NCBI GenBank assembly: GCA_016744675.1
Contig: JADGDX010000009.1
Coordinates: 1 to 64,000, forward strand
Source of the DNA: Desulfuromusa sp.
GTDB lineage: Bacteria; Desulfobacterota; Desulfuromonadia; Desulfuromonadales; Geopsychrobacteraceae
Length of the DNA stretch: 64,000 nucleotides
Direction of reading: 5' to 3'
Below are positions 36,899 to 44,722 of the stretch, piece by piece. Position 1 is the first letter of the stretch. Every line of letters starts with the position of its first letter. Both the position numbers and the translations under genes were made by a program. The notes beneath the pieces were generated by a model. The model was not told the DNA's origin. It ran no database searches and worked only from the letters and a program-made list of their open reading frames with translations.

Positions 36899-37750
36899 TC
36901 AGCATAAACCCAATAAGCCCTTAATCCAATCAACCGATTCAGGGAACACTGAAGCATCAAGAACAAATTCTTGACCTCGAGCAACTGAGTCAAGTCGCAC
37001 CGATCCGTCAGCTCTAGCCCACCGACTTTCCTTGCTGTGATATGTGAGCGGGACTGCACCTTCTCTAGGATACATCCAATCCGGCAGCCTCCACTGGGTC
37101 GTCAGAGAACCTTCGGGATCTGTTAGAATCAATTCTTCAGAAACATACGGGAAAACACCTGCGCCAGGAAATGGTTCTGAAAATCCTGACAAATTAAGCT
37201 TATCTTTAGCCACATACAAAGTGTTGTTTGATTCTTTGCCTCTATAGAAGTGCGGATGATACCTGCTCCAAGAATAGCTGCTATCTGAGAGACTATCTAC
37301 ATTCAAAATTTCTTCTATCTGCAACCACCCCCAGATAACGTGTTGAGGTTTAGACATCGGGTTCCATTTATAGCCTCCTGAAACATTGGAGATTCGTTGA
37401 AAAACGCCAAAAAACAAAAATAAATCCCCAGCTTGTACATTGTTATTTCGCAAATGGCCCTGAGCGGCATCTGTCTGACCAAATACTGGCCGCCACCCCT
37501 CCTCCCTAGGAAGGCTGGCCTCGACTAGATCAGGATCTAAATGCGCACCATCAACAGGACATATCTTCCCCTTGGTAAGATCATGAACTAAGTGTCCAAA
37601 ATCATGTCCTTCCAACCTAACTTCTGTATATTTAATCGGAGATTGGTCATCTGGAATTGGCAGCGAAACCATTCTGCCATCAGGAAATATAGGGCTAGGC
37701 TTGCCACCAGACGAGGAATCAAATCCTTTTCGACTAAGTATAATTCGCAT
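36899..37750 (-). CDS. Nmad3-type protein (nucleotide modification associated domain 3)
   Basis: A 283-residue protein starting MRIILSRKGFDSSSGGKPSP followed by IFPDGRMVSLPIPDD, the hallmark N-terminus of the Nmad3 family. This family was proposed, from genome context, to take part in DNA base modification in phages and bacteria; its biochemistry is not established to my knowledge. Further conserved-looking blocks are HDFGHLVHDLTKGKICPVDG and RYHPHFYRGKESNN. It starts six bases after the integrase stop, so it probably rides on the integrase transcript. No base-modifying partner gene is present in the element other than the adenine methyltransferase. Confidence 0.75.
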   Translation of the reverse strand: MRIILSRKGFDSSSGGKPSPIFPDGRMVSLPIPDDQSPIKYTEVRLEGHDFGHLVHDLTKGKICPVDGAHLDPDLVEASLPREEGWRPVFGQTDAAQGHLRNNNVQAGDLFLFFGVFQRISNVSGGYKWNPMSKPQHVIWGWLQIEEILNVDSLSDSSYSWSRYHPHFYRGKESNNTLYVAKDKLNLSGFSEPFPGAGVFPYVSEELILTDPEGSLTTQWRLPDWMYPREGAVPLTYHSKESRWARADGSVRLDSVARGQEFVLDASVFPESVDWIKGLLGLC

Positions 37751-37756
37751 TAATAA

Positions 37757-38959
37757 TCACACCTCTCCACCTGATATTTTCAATCGCCTCTCCAACTTAT
37801 CCATCGCAGCCTGAATGTGCTCACCATTTTGATGCGCATAGCGCTCTACCATAATCAGAGTCTTGTGACCAGAGATCCGCTTCACCGTCGGCAGGTCTAC
37901 TCCCGCCTGAATTAAGTGAGTAATAGCCGTATGACGCAGGGTATGGCGCACAACCTCATCTGGATTTAGCCCCGCAGCCGCAACCACTCGCCTGAAGGCT
38001 TTCCGGACATCCGTCGTGTGACCATCTTTTGCTGCAATAGACGGAAACAACCAAGGCGTACCTTCGGGTAACATCGCCATGTGTGACCCTAGAAACTCAG
38101 CAAGGTGTTGCGTTATTGGCTGCTCTCTTGATCCAGCCTTGGCATGCGGAACAAAAATCACCCGCCGTTGCAGATCGACATCTTCTTTGCGGATACGAAG
38201 AATCTCCATCTTCCGCATGGCAGTCTCAAGACCAATAACAATGAAAGGATAAATCTGCGAGTTCTGATCCTGCTTGGCGGACTCAATGAGATCCTTCACC
38301 TGATCAACAGTGAGATAGGTTATCCGTCCTTGCGATTCAGGAAAACGCCTGATGACTGCTGGACGAGACTGAATCCAGCCCCACTCGACAGCCTTATTTA
38401 ACAAGTGAGATAAAACCGCCAGTTCACGATTAATTGTACCTTTGCTCATCGTCTTCAGCGTGGCTTCATCCTTAGGTCTATTCTTTTCACCCCCAGGAAT
38501 TGCCTTCGCTTGTGAGCGAACTTTTTTATAGCGTTCAACATCAAAGCTACTAATTTTCGATAATGGCGTATCGCCAAAAAAAGGGACAAGATGCTGCTTT
38601 AGGCGCCGACGCTTTGCAGCAATGTCCTTTCCACCTTCCTCCTCAAGCTTCCCGATGTACTTTTCACCAGCGTCTCGGAATCCAAGAGCGATCTTTCTTC
38701 CCTTCGGCAAAGCAAGGCGATCATCCTTAGAATCACGGCGAACCTTCTGTATAAATTCTTCGGCTTGCGTCCGGGTCGTGCCATCAGACTCACGGCCCAC
38801 AACACGATGAATGCGTTGACCATCAACCATGATATTCACAGTAAATAGCCCGTCACCATCAGTTTTACGCTCAAATGATATTCCATGTTCAACAATCTTT
38901 CCACTAACACTCAACTTACGCATATTGGGGCGCGTCAACTTTGAGAAAGTCTTAGCCAT
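37757..38959 (-). CDS. int: Tyrosine recombinase, integrase of the tRNA-Phe element
   Basis: A 400-residue phage-type integrase. The catalytic residues are in place: R249 (ETAMRKMEILRI), K274 (PHAKAGSREQ), H339 and R342 (VVRHTLRHTAITHL), H365 (ISGHKTLIM) and the nucleophile Y374 (VERYAH). The core-binding SAM-like domain spans about 95-195, and an N-terminal arm-binding segment precedes it. It lies 0.9 kb inside attL, preceded by an RHH protein and followed by the Nmad3 gene. It is the best candidate for recombining the 46-bp att repeats. Confidence 0.95.
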   Translation of the reverse strand: MAKTFSKLTRPNMRKLSVSGKIVEHGISFERKTDGDGLFTVNIMVDGQRIHRVVGRESDGTTRTQAEEFIQKVRRDSKDDRLALPKGRKIALGFRDAGEKYIGKLEEEGGKDIAAKRRRLKQHLVPFFGDTPLSKISSFDVERYKKVRSQAKAIPGGEKNRPKDEATLKTMSKGTINRELAVLSHLLNKAVEWGWIQSRPAVIRRFPESQGRITYLTVDQVKDLIESAKQDQNSQIYPFIVIGLETAMRKMEILRIRKEDVDLQRRVIFVPHAKAGSREQPITQHLAEFLGSHMAMLPEGTPWLFPSIAAKDGHTTDVRKAFRRVVAAAGLNPDEVVRHTLRHTAITHLIQAGVDLPTVKRISGHKTLIMVERYAHQNGEHIQAAMDKLERRLKISGGEV

Positions 38960-38968
38960 AAGATCTCC

Positions 38969-39418
38969 TTAGAAAGGGATAAAGTCAGCCGTAAACTCTT
39001 CATAATTTATTTCGCCAGCGGCATATTTTTTTAAAGGTTCCCATCCAGACCTGACAAAGCTCACCACAATGTGTCCTCCTATATCCTTAAAGTTCTTCTC
39101 TTCCTGAACTATTTTCCACATAACTTGCTCTTCATGTGTCATCAAATCTGGAAAATTAAGTGCCAACAAACAAAAGCGGTCTGCCTCATCTACATCCCAA
39201 AGCTCATTTGCCCACTCCCCCAAACAAGCATCCACTCCTTCCTGCTTGATATAGATGTCTTTAAGACTTTCCTCAATAACCCACTCAATATAGCTGGATA
39301 GAGTTCGCCGCTGCTTCCTTGCCGCTAATTCTGCCAAATATTTGAGTTTTGGATCTAACCGAACTGTTACGGTTTCAGATCGTGTTAACTTTCCTCCACC
39401 ACCTTTTTTTGCAGCCAT
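38969..39418 (-). CDS. Ribbon-helix-helix type regulator
   Basis: A 149-residue protein. Residues about 12-52 (RSETVTVRLDPKLKYLAELAA and RKQRRTLSSYIEWVIEESL) match the ribbon-helix-helix fold, giving sequence-specific DNA binding. The remaining 95 residues (WDVDEADRFCLLALNFPDLM, EYTADF-like end) are of unknown role. It stands 9 bases upstream of the integrase in the same direction, so it may regulate integration or serve as a directionality or partition factor. No toxin partner is seen. Confidence 0.75.
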   Translation of the reverse strand: MAAKKGGGGKLTRSETVTVRLDPKLKYLAELAARKQRRTLSSYIEWVIEESLKDIYIKQEGVDACLGEWANELWDVDEADRFCLLALNFPDLMTHEEQVMWKIVQEEKNFKDIGGHIVVSFVRSGWEPLKKYAAGEINYEEFTADFIPF

Positions 39419-39574
39419 TTATGATGTCCTCCTTGTCGAAAGTTCTATTTAATTCCCAATAAGAATAACACACATGTGTTCTATTGCAATACATATTTTT
39501 ATTTGATAGCCTTGTGCTGTCTTTAAACACATCGGAGGTTCTATATAAGTACAGAAATATTTGTCGAAAAAGTA

Positions 39575-39781
39575 ATGATGTTTCCAGATGGCCGCCTAGA
39601 CACAAAAAATGCTTCTTCCTACCTCGGTTTGTCTGAAAAAACCCTTGCCATGAAGCGCTGTGATGGCACTGGCCCGCGGTTCATCAAAAAAGGCCGGATT
39701 TTTTATTTCAAGAAGGATCTGGATGAATGGCTGGAATCTGGGCAGGCCATGAGCACCGCACAACACAGACGTGTCAGCTAA
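39575..39781 (+). CDS. Excisionase-like HTH protein
   Basis: A 68-residue MerR/Xis-type winged-helix protein: DTKNASSYLGLSEKTLAMKR is the helix-turn-helix and FIKKGRIFYFKKDLDEWLES the wing and last helix. Small size and position (divergent from the integrase operon) fit a recombination directionality factor or regulator. Start at ATG 39575 or the next ATG. Confidence 0.75.
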   Translation: MMFPDGRLDTKNASSYLGLSEKTLAMKRCDGTGPRFIKKGRIFYFKKDLDEWLESGQAMSTAQHRRVS

Positions 39782-39808
39782 ACAGGGGGCCTCTCCTCCA
39801 GGAATGAC

Positions 39809-40426
39809 ATGAACAAAATAATCTGCTTCGATAAAGATCTTCTCCGCTCTGATGCTTTCAGATCCCTTAGCAAGTGGTCTTTTCTTGCCTACATGGATTT
39901 TCTCAGAAAGCGGCAAATGGAGCAGGTGAAGAATAAGAAAAGATCTACAGAGTGGGTCATCAAAAACAATGGCGACATTGTTTACCCATACGTTGAAGCA
40001 GAGAAAAAAGGAATTGGCCGACGTGAGTTTCGCAATGCCATTGATGAGCTACTCGAAAAAGGTTTTCTCGACATCACCCACCAAGGATCTGGTGGTCGCT
40101 CTGGTGACATGACTACATACCTCATTGACGATCGCTGGAAAGACCATGGAACGACGTCATTCCGACCAGCCAAAAAGCCACGGAAAAAGGACTCTCGAAA
40201 AGGAAGAGGGTGGGCAGCCTTCAATGCCAACAAGAAAAAAACTTCAGTAGCAAAAATGTCACCTGCAAAGTCAGATTCGAGTGACAAATCTGTTACACCA
40301 AAGGGTAAATCACTGATGCCTACAAGTGACAGTTTTGTCACCTCAAAACCGAGAGATACAGACTCAACTACTTGTAATTATGTCAAAAAACACAATCAAA
40401 CACAGCTTCCCCTTTGGAGTGACTAA
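39809..40426 (+). CDS. Winged-helix DNA-binding protein of the element
   Basis: A 205-residue protein. The first 115 residues look like a replication-initiation or regulator winged helix (RSLSKWSFLAYMDFLRKRQM, GIGRREFRNAIDELLEKGFL, DITHQGSGGRSGDMTTYLID). The tail is basic, Ser/Lys-rich and probably disordered. AGGAATGAC precedes the ATG. Similar genes occur in integrative elements between xis and the cargo; a role in element replication or regulation is a guess. Confidence 0.65.
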   Translation: MNKIICFDKDLLRSDAFRSLSKWSFLAYMDFLRKRQMEQVKNKKRSTEWVIKNNGDIVYPYVEAEKKGIGRREFRNAIDELLEKGFLDITHQGSGGRSGDMTTYLIDDRWKDHGTTSFRPAKKPRKKDSRKGRGWAAFNANKKKTSVAKMSPAKSDSSDKSVTPKGKSLMPTSDSFVTSKPRDTDSTTCNYVKKHNQTQLPLWSD

Positions 40427-40492
40427 ATTGACACTATTCTATAATTACCACTCTGCAACAGGTTTAAAGCGAAGAAGCGGGGCAAGTTAAAC

Positions 40493-40963
40493 ATGGGTAA
40501 GCGTCATCCAAATCATCGTCGAGTTAAAACTCACAGAAGCTATACAGCAGAAGAGGTGAGCACATTATTTGGTATCCACAAAAACACAGTCCACAATTGG
40601 ATAAAAAATGGGCTCCCAACGATTGACGACAAGCGCCCCATCCTGATTCCTGGCAGTGACCTAGCCGAGTTTTTACAACTCCGTCGCAACAAAAGCAAGC
40701 AGCCTTGCAAACCTGGTGAACTCTACTGTCTTCGATGTCGTGCACCAAGATCAGCAGCAGGTAATATGGCAGATTATTCACCTGCTAACGAAAAGACTGG
40801 CAACCTTATAGCCATCTGCCCAGCCTGCGGCACCATCATGAATCGTCGGGTCAGCTTGGCCAAAATCGAAGAGATCTGCGGCAATATTGACATCACGTTC
40901 CCGGAAGACCTGAAACACATAGTTGAGAGGATAAGACCCTCCCTGAGCTGTGATTTGAGGTAA
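40493..40963 (+). CDS. HTH protein with putative zinc ribbon
   Basis: A 156-residue protein with an N-terminal MerR/excisionase-type helix-turn-helix (YTAEEVSTLFGIHKNTVHNW) and, after PGSDLAEFLQLRRN, a four-cysteine module (LYCLRCRAPR ... AICPACGTIM) that should bind zinc. It precedes the second tyrosine recombinase by 12 bases. The pair looks like a conserved recombinase-accessory unit, with this protein as directionality factor or DNA-targeting subunit. Confidence 0.75.
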   Translation: MGKRHPNHRRVKTHRSYTAEEVSTLFGIHKNTVHNWIKNGLPTIDDKRPILIPGSDLAEFLQLRRNKSKQPCKPGELYCLRCRAPRSAAGNMADYSPANEKTGNLIAICPACGTIMNRRVSLAKIEEICGNIDITFPEDLKHIVERIRPSLSCDLR

Positions 40964-40975
40964 GGAGAAAAAAAG

Positions 40976-42067
40976 ATGAAAAAACACAACCCGGAGAATG
41001 AGAGAATTAAGCGTAAATATTTTGCTTTTCTGAAGGAAGCGAAGCGTCACAGTGAGCCGACGATTGATGCGGCAGCCAAGGCTTTGAATCGTTTCGAGGT
41101 GTATACCAAATACCGTGACTTCAAGTCCTTTCACTTTGAACAGGCGATTGCCTTCAAGCGGAACCTTGCCGAACAGAAAGGAAAGGTGACAGGCAAGACG
41201 CTGAGCAAATCAACCCTACATGCAACCCTTTCCCAGCTGAAGCGTTTCTTTCAATGGCTCGCCATGCAGCCGGGCTACAAGTCACGTATTCAATACCCCG
41301 ATGCTGAGTATTTTAACCTTTCAGATAAAGATACTCGAATTGCTACTGCCAGGCGACACCAAAAAGCCCCAACCATGGAGCAGGTCAAGCACGTTATCAG
41401 TACAATGCCAACCAGTACAGAAATTGAGAAACGCAATCGTGCTCTCTTCGCTTTTACTCTTTTAACCGGAGCAAGAGATGGTGCCATCGCCTCGATGAAG
41501 CTGAAACATGTCGACCTTATAGCTGGGTGTGTCAATCAGGACGCCCGCGAAGTGATGACAAAATTCAGTAAAAGCTTCAGCACTTACTTTTTTCCCGTGG
41601 GGGAAGAAATTCATAATATTATGGCAACGTGGGTTTCATATCTCCGGGATGAAAAGCTGTGGGGGAATGATGATCCGCTCTTTCCATCAACTCATACTGC
41701 GTTAGGAACTTCGCAACAGTTTGAAGCTGCTGGTTTAAATAGAACACACTGGAGCACCGCCTCCCCCATTCGCACTATATTTCGCGACGCCTTCACCGCT
41801 GCCGGGCTACCCTATTTCAATCCGCACAGCTTCCGAAATACCCTTGTCCGGTTTGGACAGCAGATTTGCAAAACACCAGAGGACTTCAAAGCATGGAGTC
41901 AAAACCTCGGGCATGAAAAGGTGCTGACAACCTTTATGAGTTATGGAGAAGTTGCTTGCCAGCGGCAAGGGGAAATCATCCGAGACCTTGCAAATCCACA
42001 AGAGAGCAAGCCTGCTGACACCGAAGAGATTGTGAAGGCTGTTATCAAAAAACTTGGCATGGGGTGA
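40976..42067 (+). CDS. Second tyrosine recombinase
   Basis: A 363-residue tyrosine recombinase only distantly like the first. R167 (LLTGARDGAIASM), the Lys region TKFSKSFST, H284/R287 (NPHSFRNTLVRF), H313 (NLGHEKVLTTF) and Y323 (MSYGEV) are present. The N-terminal SAM-like domain spans about 25-105. GGAGAAAAAAAG precedes the ATG. It sits immediately before the restriction-modification genes in tandem with an HTH/zinc protein. It may move a sub-cassette or be a relic of a nested element; no separate att sites were found. Confidence 0.92.
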   Translation: MKKHNPENERIKRKYFAFLKEAKRHSEPTIDAAAKALNRFEVYTKYRDFKSFHFEQAIAFKRNLAEQKGKVTGKTLSKSTLHATLSQLKRFFQWLAMQPGYKSRIQYPDAEYFNLSDKDTRIATARRHQKAPTMEQVKHVISTMPTSTEIEKRNRALFAFTLLTGARDGAIASMKLKHVDLIAGCVNQDAREVMTKFSKSFSTYFFPVGEEIHNIMATWVSYLRDEKLWGNDDPLFPSTHTALGTSQQFEAAGLNRTHWSTASPIRTIFRDAFTAAGLPYFNPHSFRNTLVRFGQQICKTPEDFKAWSQNLGHEKVLTTFMSYGEVACQRQGEIIRDLANPQESKPADTEEIVKAVIKKLGMG

Positions 42068-42180
42068 ACCAAAGGGACAAACGAAAGCGATAGCAGCAGG
42101 AGAATAAAGGTTACGCACCGAAACACCCCCCCTTACAGAAACGCCTGCCGACAACCAGGATGTTTAGGCTTTCGGCATTA

Positions 42181-42486
42181 TCACTCTAGCATTTCTTGCA
42201 ATGACCCTAAAGCCTCACGAATTTTCACAATATCTGAACCGCTCAAAACAAGAAGTGGATCAGCTGAGAATAATCCGACAATCTCAATTTGCAGGGCGGT
42301 TGAGATACTAAACAAAGTATCAAGGCTCGGATTCACAGTTCCACGCTCAACCTCTCCAATAAATTTATAACTTAGTCCAGACGATTCAGCTAAAACTTCC
42401 TGACTCCACCCTTTTGATTTCCTCAACAGCCTTATTTTTCTACCAACAAGTCGCCTGATTTCAGCATGTGTTATTTGATTGCCCAT
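42181..42486 (-). CDS. XRE-family regulator of the restriction-modification locus
   Basis: A 101-residue protein with an N-terminal Cro/C1-type helix-turn-helix (RKIRLLRKSKGWSQEVLAE, LSYKFIGEVERGTVNPSLDT), length and layout like restriction-modification control proteins. It is divergent from the nuclease-methyltransferase gene, with a 196-base intergenic region carrying two 15-bp direct repeats. There is no Shine-Dalgarno sequence before the ATG, so its mRNA may be leaderless, as known for some control proteins. Confidence 0.85.
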   Translation of the reverse strand: MGNQITHAEIRRLVGRKIRLLRKSKGWSQEVLAESSGLSYKFIGEVERGTVNPSLDTLFSISTALQIEIVGLFSADPLLVLSGSDIVKIREALGSLQEMLE

Positions 42487-42499
42487 ATGGGAATTGTAT

Positions 42500-42577
42500 G
42501 TGCTTTTTGTATGGTCAAAAACCCACTAAAGGTGCTAATAATCCAATATTTAAAACCTACCAGTGCTTTTTATATGG
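42500..42577 (+). promoter_or_regulatory. Direct-repeat operator between XRE gene and RM gene
   Basis: GTGCTTTTTGTATGG (42500-42514) and GTGCTTTTTATATGG (42563-42577) differ at one base and start 63 bases apart, six helical turns, so they face the same side of the DNA. They lie between the divergent XRE and RM genes and are the best candidate binding sites for the XRE protein. Confidence 0.6.
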
Positions 42578-42682
42578 AAAGCATGGTGTGACGGTGTCAA
42601 AAATGGCAACCGTGGCGATAAGTCTAGCGAATCAAATGAAGCGTGAGCCACAAAAACTATCGAACACTCAAAGAAGGAAATA

Positions 42683-44722
42683 ATGAGTACTACACCGGAA
42701 AGAAAAGTCATAAAAGTACCAGATGGAGAAATTTGTGATTACATAGATGGGAAATTCCGCAAAGACACGCCAGAAGAATATGTTCGGCAGACAATTGAAA
42801 AAAGATTGGTCAATGAGCATAAATACAAACCTGCGCAGATAAAAATAGAATGTGGCCTTAAACTTGGATCTAGCCGCCCGCGAGCAGATATTGTTGTCTT
42901 TCCAAAAGACAGTCCAGAGCTATCTCAAGATCACATTTGGCTTATTGTCGAATGTAAAAATGAAAAAGTTGAACCGAAACATAAAAAAGATGGCATTGAA
43001 CAACTGAAATCCTATATGAGTGCTTGCCCCAATTGTGAATGGGGAATGTGGACAAATGGAAAATATAAAGAAGTCATACGAAAAGTTAAAATAGAAGGTA
43101 AATACGTTTATCAAGAATACAATGATATACCACCCGCAGATGGTTCATTAGAAGATATCGATAAACCAAAAAGGAACAGATTAAAGAAAGCCTTTGACGA
43201 CAATTTATTATTGGTATTCAAGACATGTCACAACCATATTTACGTAACCGATGGCCTTCAAAAGCAACCTGCTTTCTTCGAGCTATTAAAAGTTATTTTT
43301 TGCAAAACGCTTGACGAGCAAAATGTAGGAAACCCTCTGGAGTTTTATACAACTTCCGCTGAACGTTCAAATCCAGATGGGCAACTTACTGTCAAAAAAA
43401 GAATTTCAAAGATATTTGGAAAAGTCAAAAAACAGTTTCCACAAATTTTTGCGGCAAACGATGAAATCGAGCTAAACCCAAGATCACTTGCTTGGATAGT
43501 TTCAGAGCTTCAACCCTATTCACTTCTTGACACTCATGTTGATGTAAAAAGTAAAGCCTATGAGGAGTTAGTAGGTGCAAACTTGCGTGGTGATCGAGGT
43601 GAATTTTTCACGCCTAGAAATATTATGCAAATGGCTGTAGAAATTATTAACCCAAAACCACATGAAAAAATTTGTGACACTTCATGCGGCACCGGTGGAT
43701 TTTTAGTCACTGCAATGAATCACGTGATCGCTCAATTGAAAGCAGATGTTGAAAATGATTATGGTAAATCTGAAAATGAATGGGGTATGGATGAAAAATT
43801 GGCAGTTAGAGAACGAATTAAACAAATTGCATCCTCTAATTTCTACGGCTTTGATATAAACCCCGATCTGGTTAAAGCCACAAAAATGAATATGGTTATG
43901 AATAATGACGGTAGTGGAAATATTTACCGCAACGATTCATTACTACCACCCCATGAATGGTCTTTGGAACTTAAAGAACAATTGGCAAAGGCTTTAAATA
44001 TTCAACCCAATACCATAAAAAATCCTCAATCAATTGAATTTTTTGATGTTATTGTTACGAACCCTCCCTTCGGAAGTAAAATACCTATCAAAGATAGCCA
44101 TATCCTTGAACAATTTAACATTGGCTATATCTGGCGCAATGAACAATACGACACCGGTAAACAATCAGGATGGACAATTTCCTCTGACTTTCAATCATCT
44201 GTGCCACCCGAACAGCTATTCATTGAAAGGTGTTTTCAATTTCTAAAACCCGGCGGGCGTTTAGCTATTGTATTGCCAGATTCAATATTAGGAAACCCAG
44301 GCTTAACCTATATTCGCAAATGGTTAATGGAAAAAACAAAAATTGTTGCCAGCATTGATTTGCATGTTGACACTTTCCAGCCAAGAAATGGAACTCAGAC
44401 ATCCATATTGATAGTTCAAAAGAAAACAAAAGAAGAAATTGAACAAGAGCAAAAGTCAGGAAAAATAAAACCTTACAATATATTTATGGCAATGGTTGAG
44501 AAGGTGGGGCATGACAAACGTGGGAATACACTCTTCAAAAGGGATGAACAAGGGAATGAAATCTGGATACCTGAAGAGCCCAATGTCTTAGAACTCGACA
44601 AGACCTCAGATGGTGATATTACCGTTAAAACAGAAAGCAAAACACGTATAATTGATGATCAAAGCCGCGAGGTTCCCAAAGTTTTTGAGAAATGGAAAAC
44701 ACAGGAGGGAATCGCGTGGTAG
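42683..44722 (+). CDS. Fused restriction endonuclease-adenine methyltransferase (BcgI-like RM subunit)
   Basis: A 679-residue protein combining cleavage and modification. Residues 30-130 form a type I HsdR-N-like PD-(D/E)xK nuclease with D69 (RPRADIVVF), E90 and K92 (IVECKNEK). Residues about 170-640 are an N6-adenine methyltransferase of the HsdM type: GDRGEFFTPRNIM, AdoMet motif DTSCGTGGFL (332-341) and catalytic NPPF (460-463). Such single-chain RM subunits with a separate specificity subunit define BcgI-type (type IIB) enzymes, and the next gene encodes that subunit, overlapping by 7 bases. AAGGAAATA precedes the ATG. Nuclease residues appear intact, so the system may be active. Confidence 0.9.
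   Translation: MSTTPERKVIKVPDGEICDYIDGKFRKDTPEEYVRQTIEKRLVNEHKYKPAQIKIECGLKLGSSRPRADIVVFPKDSPELSQDHIWLIVECKNEKVEPKHKKDGIEQLKSYMSACPNCEWGMWTNGKYKEVIRKVKIEGKYVYQEYNDIPPADGSLEDIDKPKRNRLKKAFDDNLLLVFKTCHNHIYVTDGLQKQPAFFELLKVIFCKTLDEQNVGNPLEFYTTSAERSNPDGQLTVKKRISKIFGKVKKQFPQIFAANDEIELNPRSLAWIVSELQPYSLLDTHVDVKSKAYEELVGANLRGDRGEFFTPRNIMQMAVEIINPKPHEKICDTSCGTGGFLVTAMNHVIAQLKADVENDYGKSENEWGMDEKLAVRERIKQIASSNFYGFDINPDLVKATKMNMVMNNDGSGNIYRNDSLLPPHEWSLELKEQLAKALNIQPNTIKNPQSIEFFDVIVTNPPFGSKIPIKDSHILEQFNIGYIWRNEQYDTGKQSGWTISSDFQSSVPPEQLFIERCFQFLKPGGRLAIVLPDSILGNPGLTYIRKWLMEKTKIVASIDLHVDTFQPRNGTQTSILIVQKKTKEEIEQEQKSGKIKPYNIFMAMVEKVGHDKRGNTLFKRDEQGNEIWIPEEPNVLELDKTSDGDITVKTESKTRIIDDQSREVPKVFEKWKTQEGIAW

Noticed and set aside
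42468..42683. 71-codon plus-strand frame upstream of the RM gene with repeated CFLYG
   Set aside because: The repeated peptide is simply the in-frame translation of the 63-bp-spaced operator repeats; it also overlaps the XRE start and has no family features.
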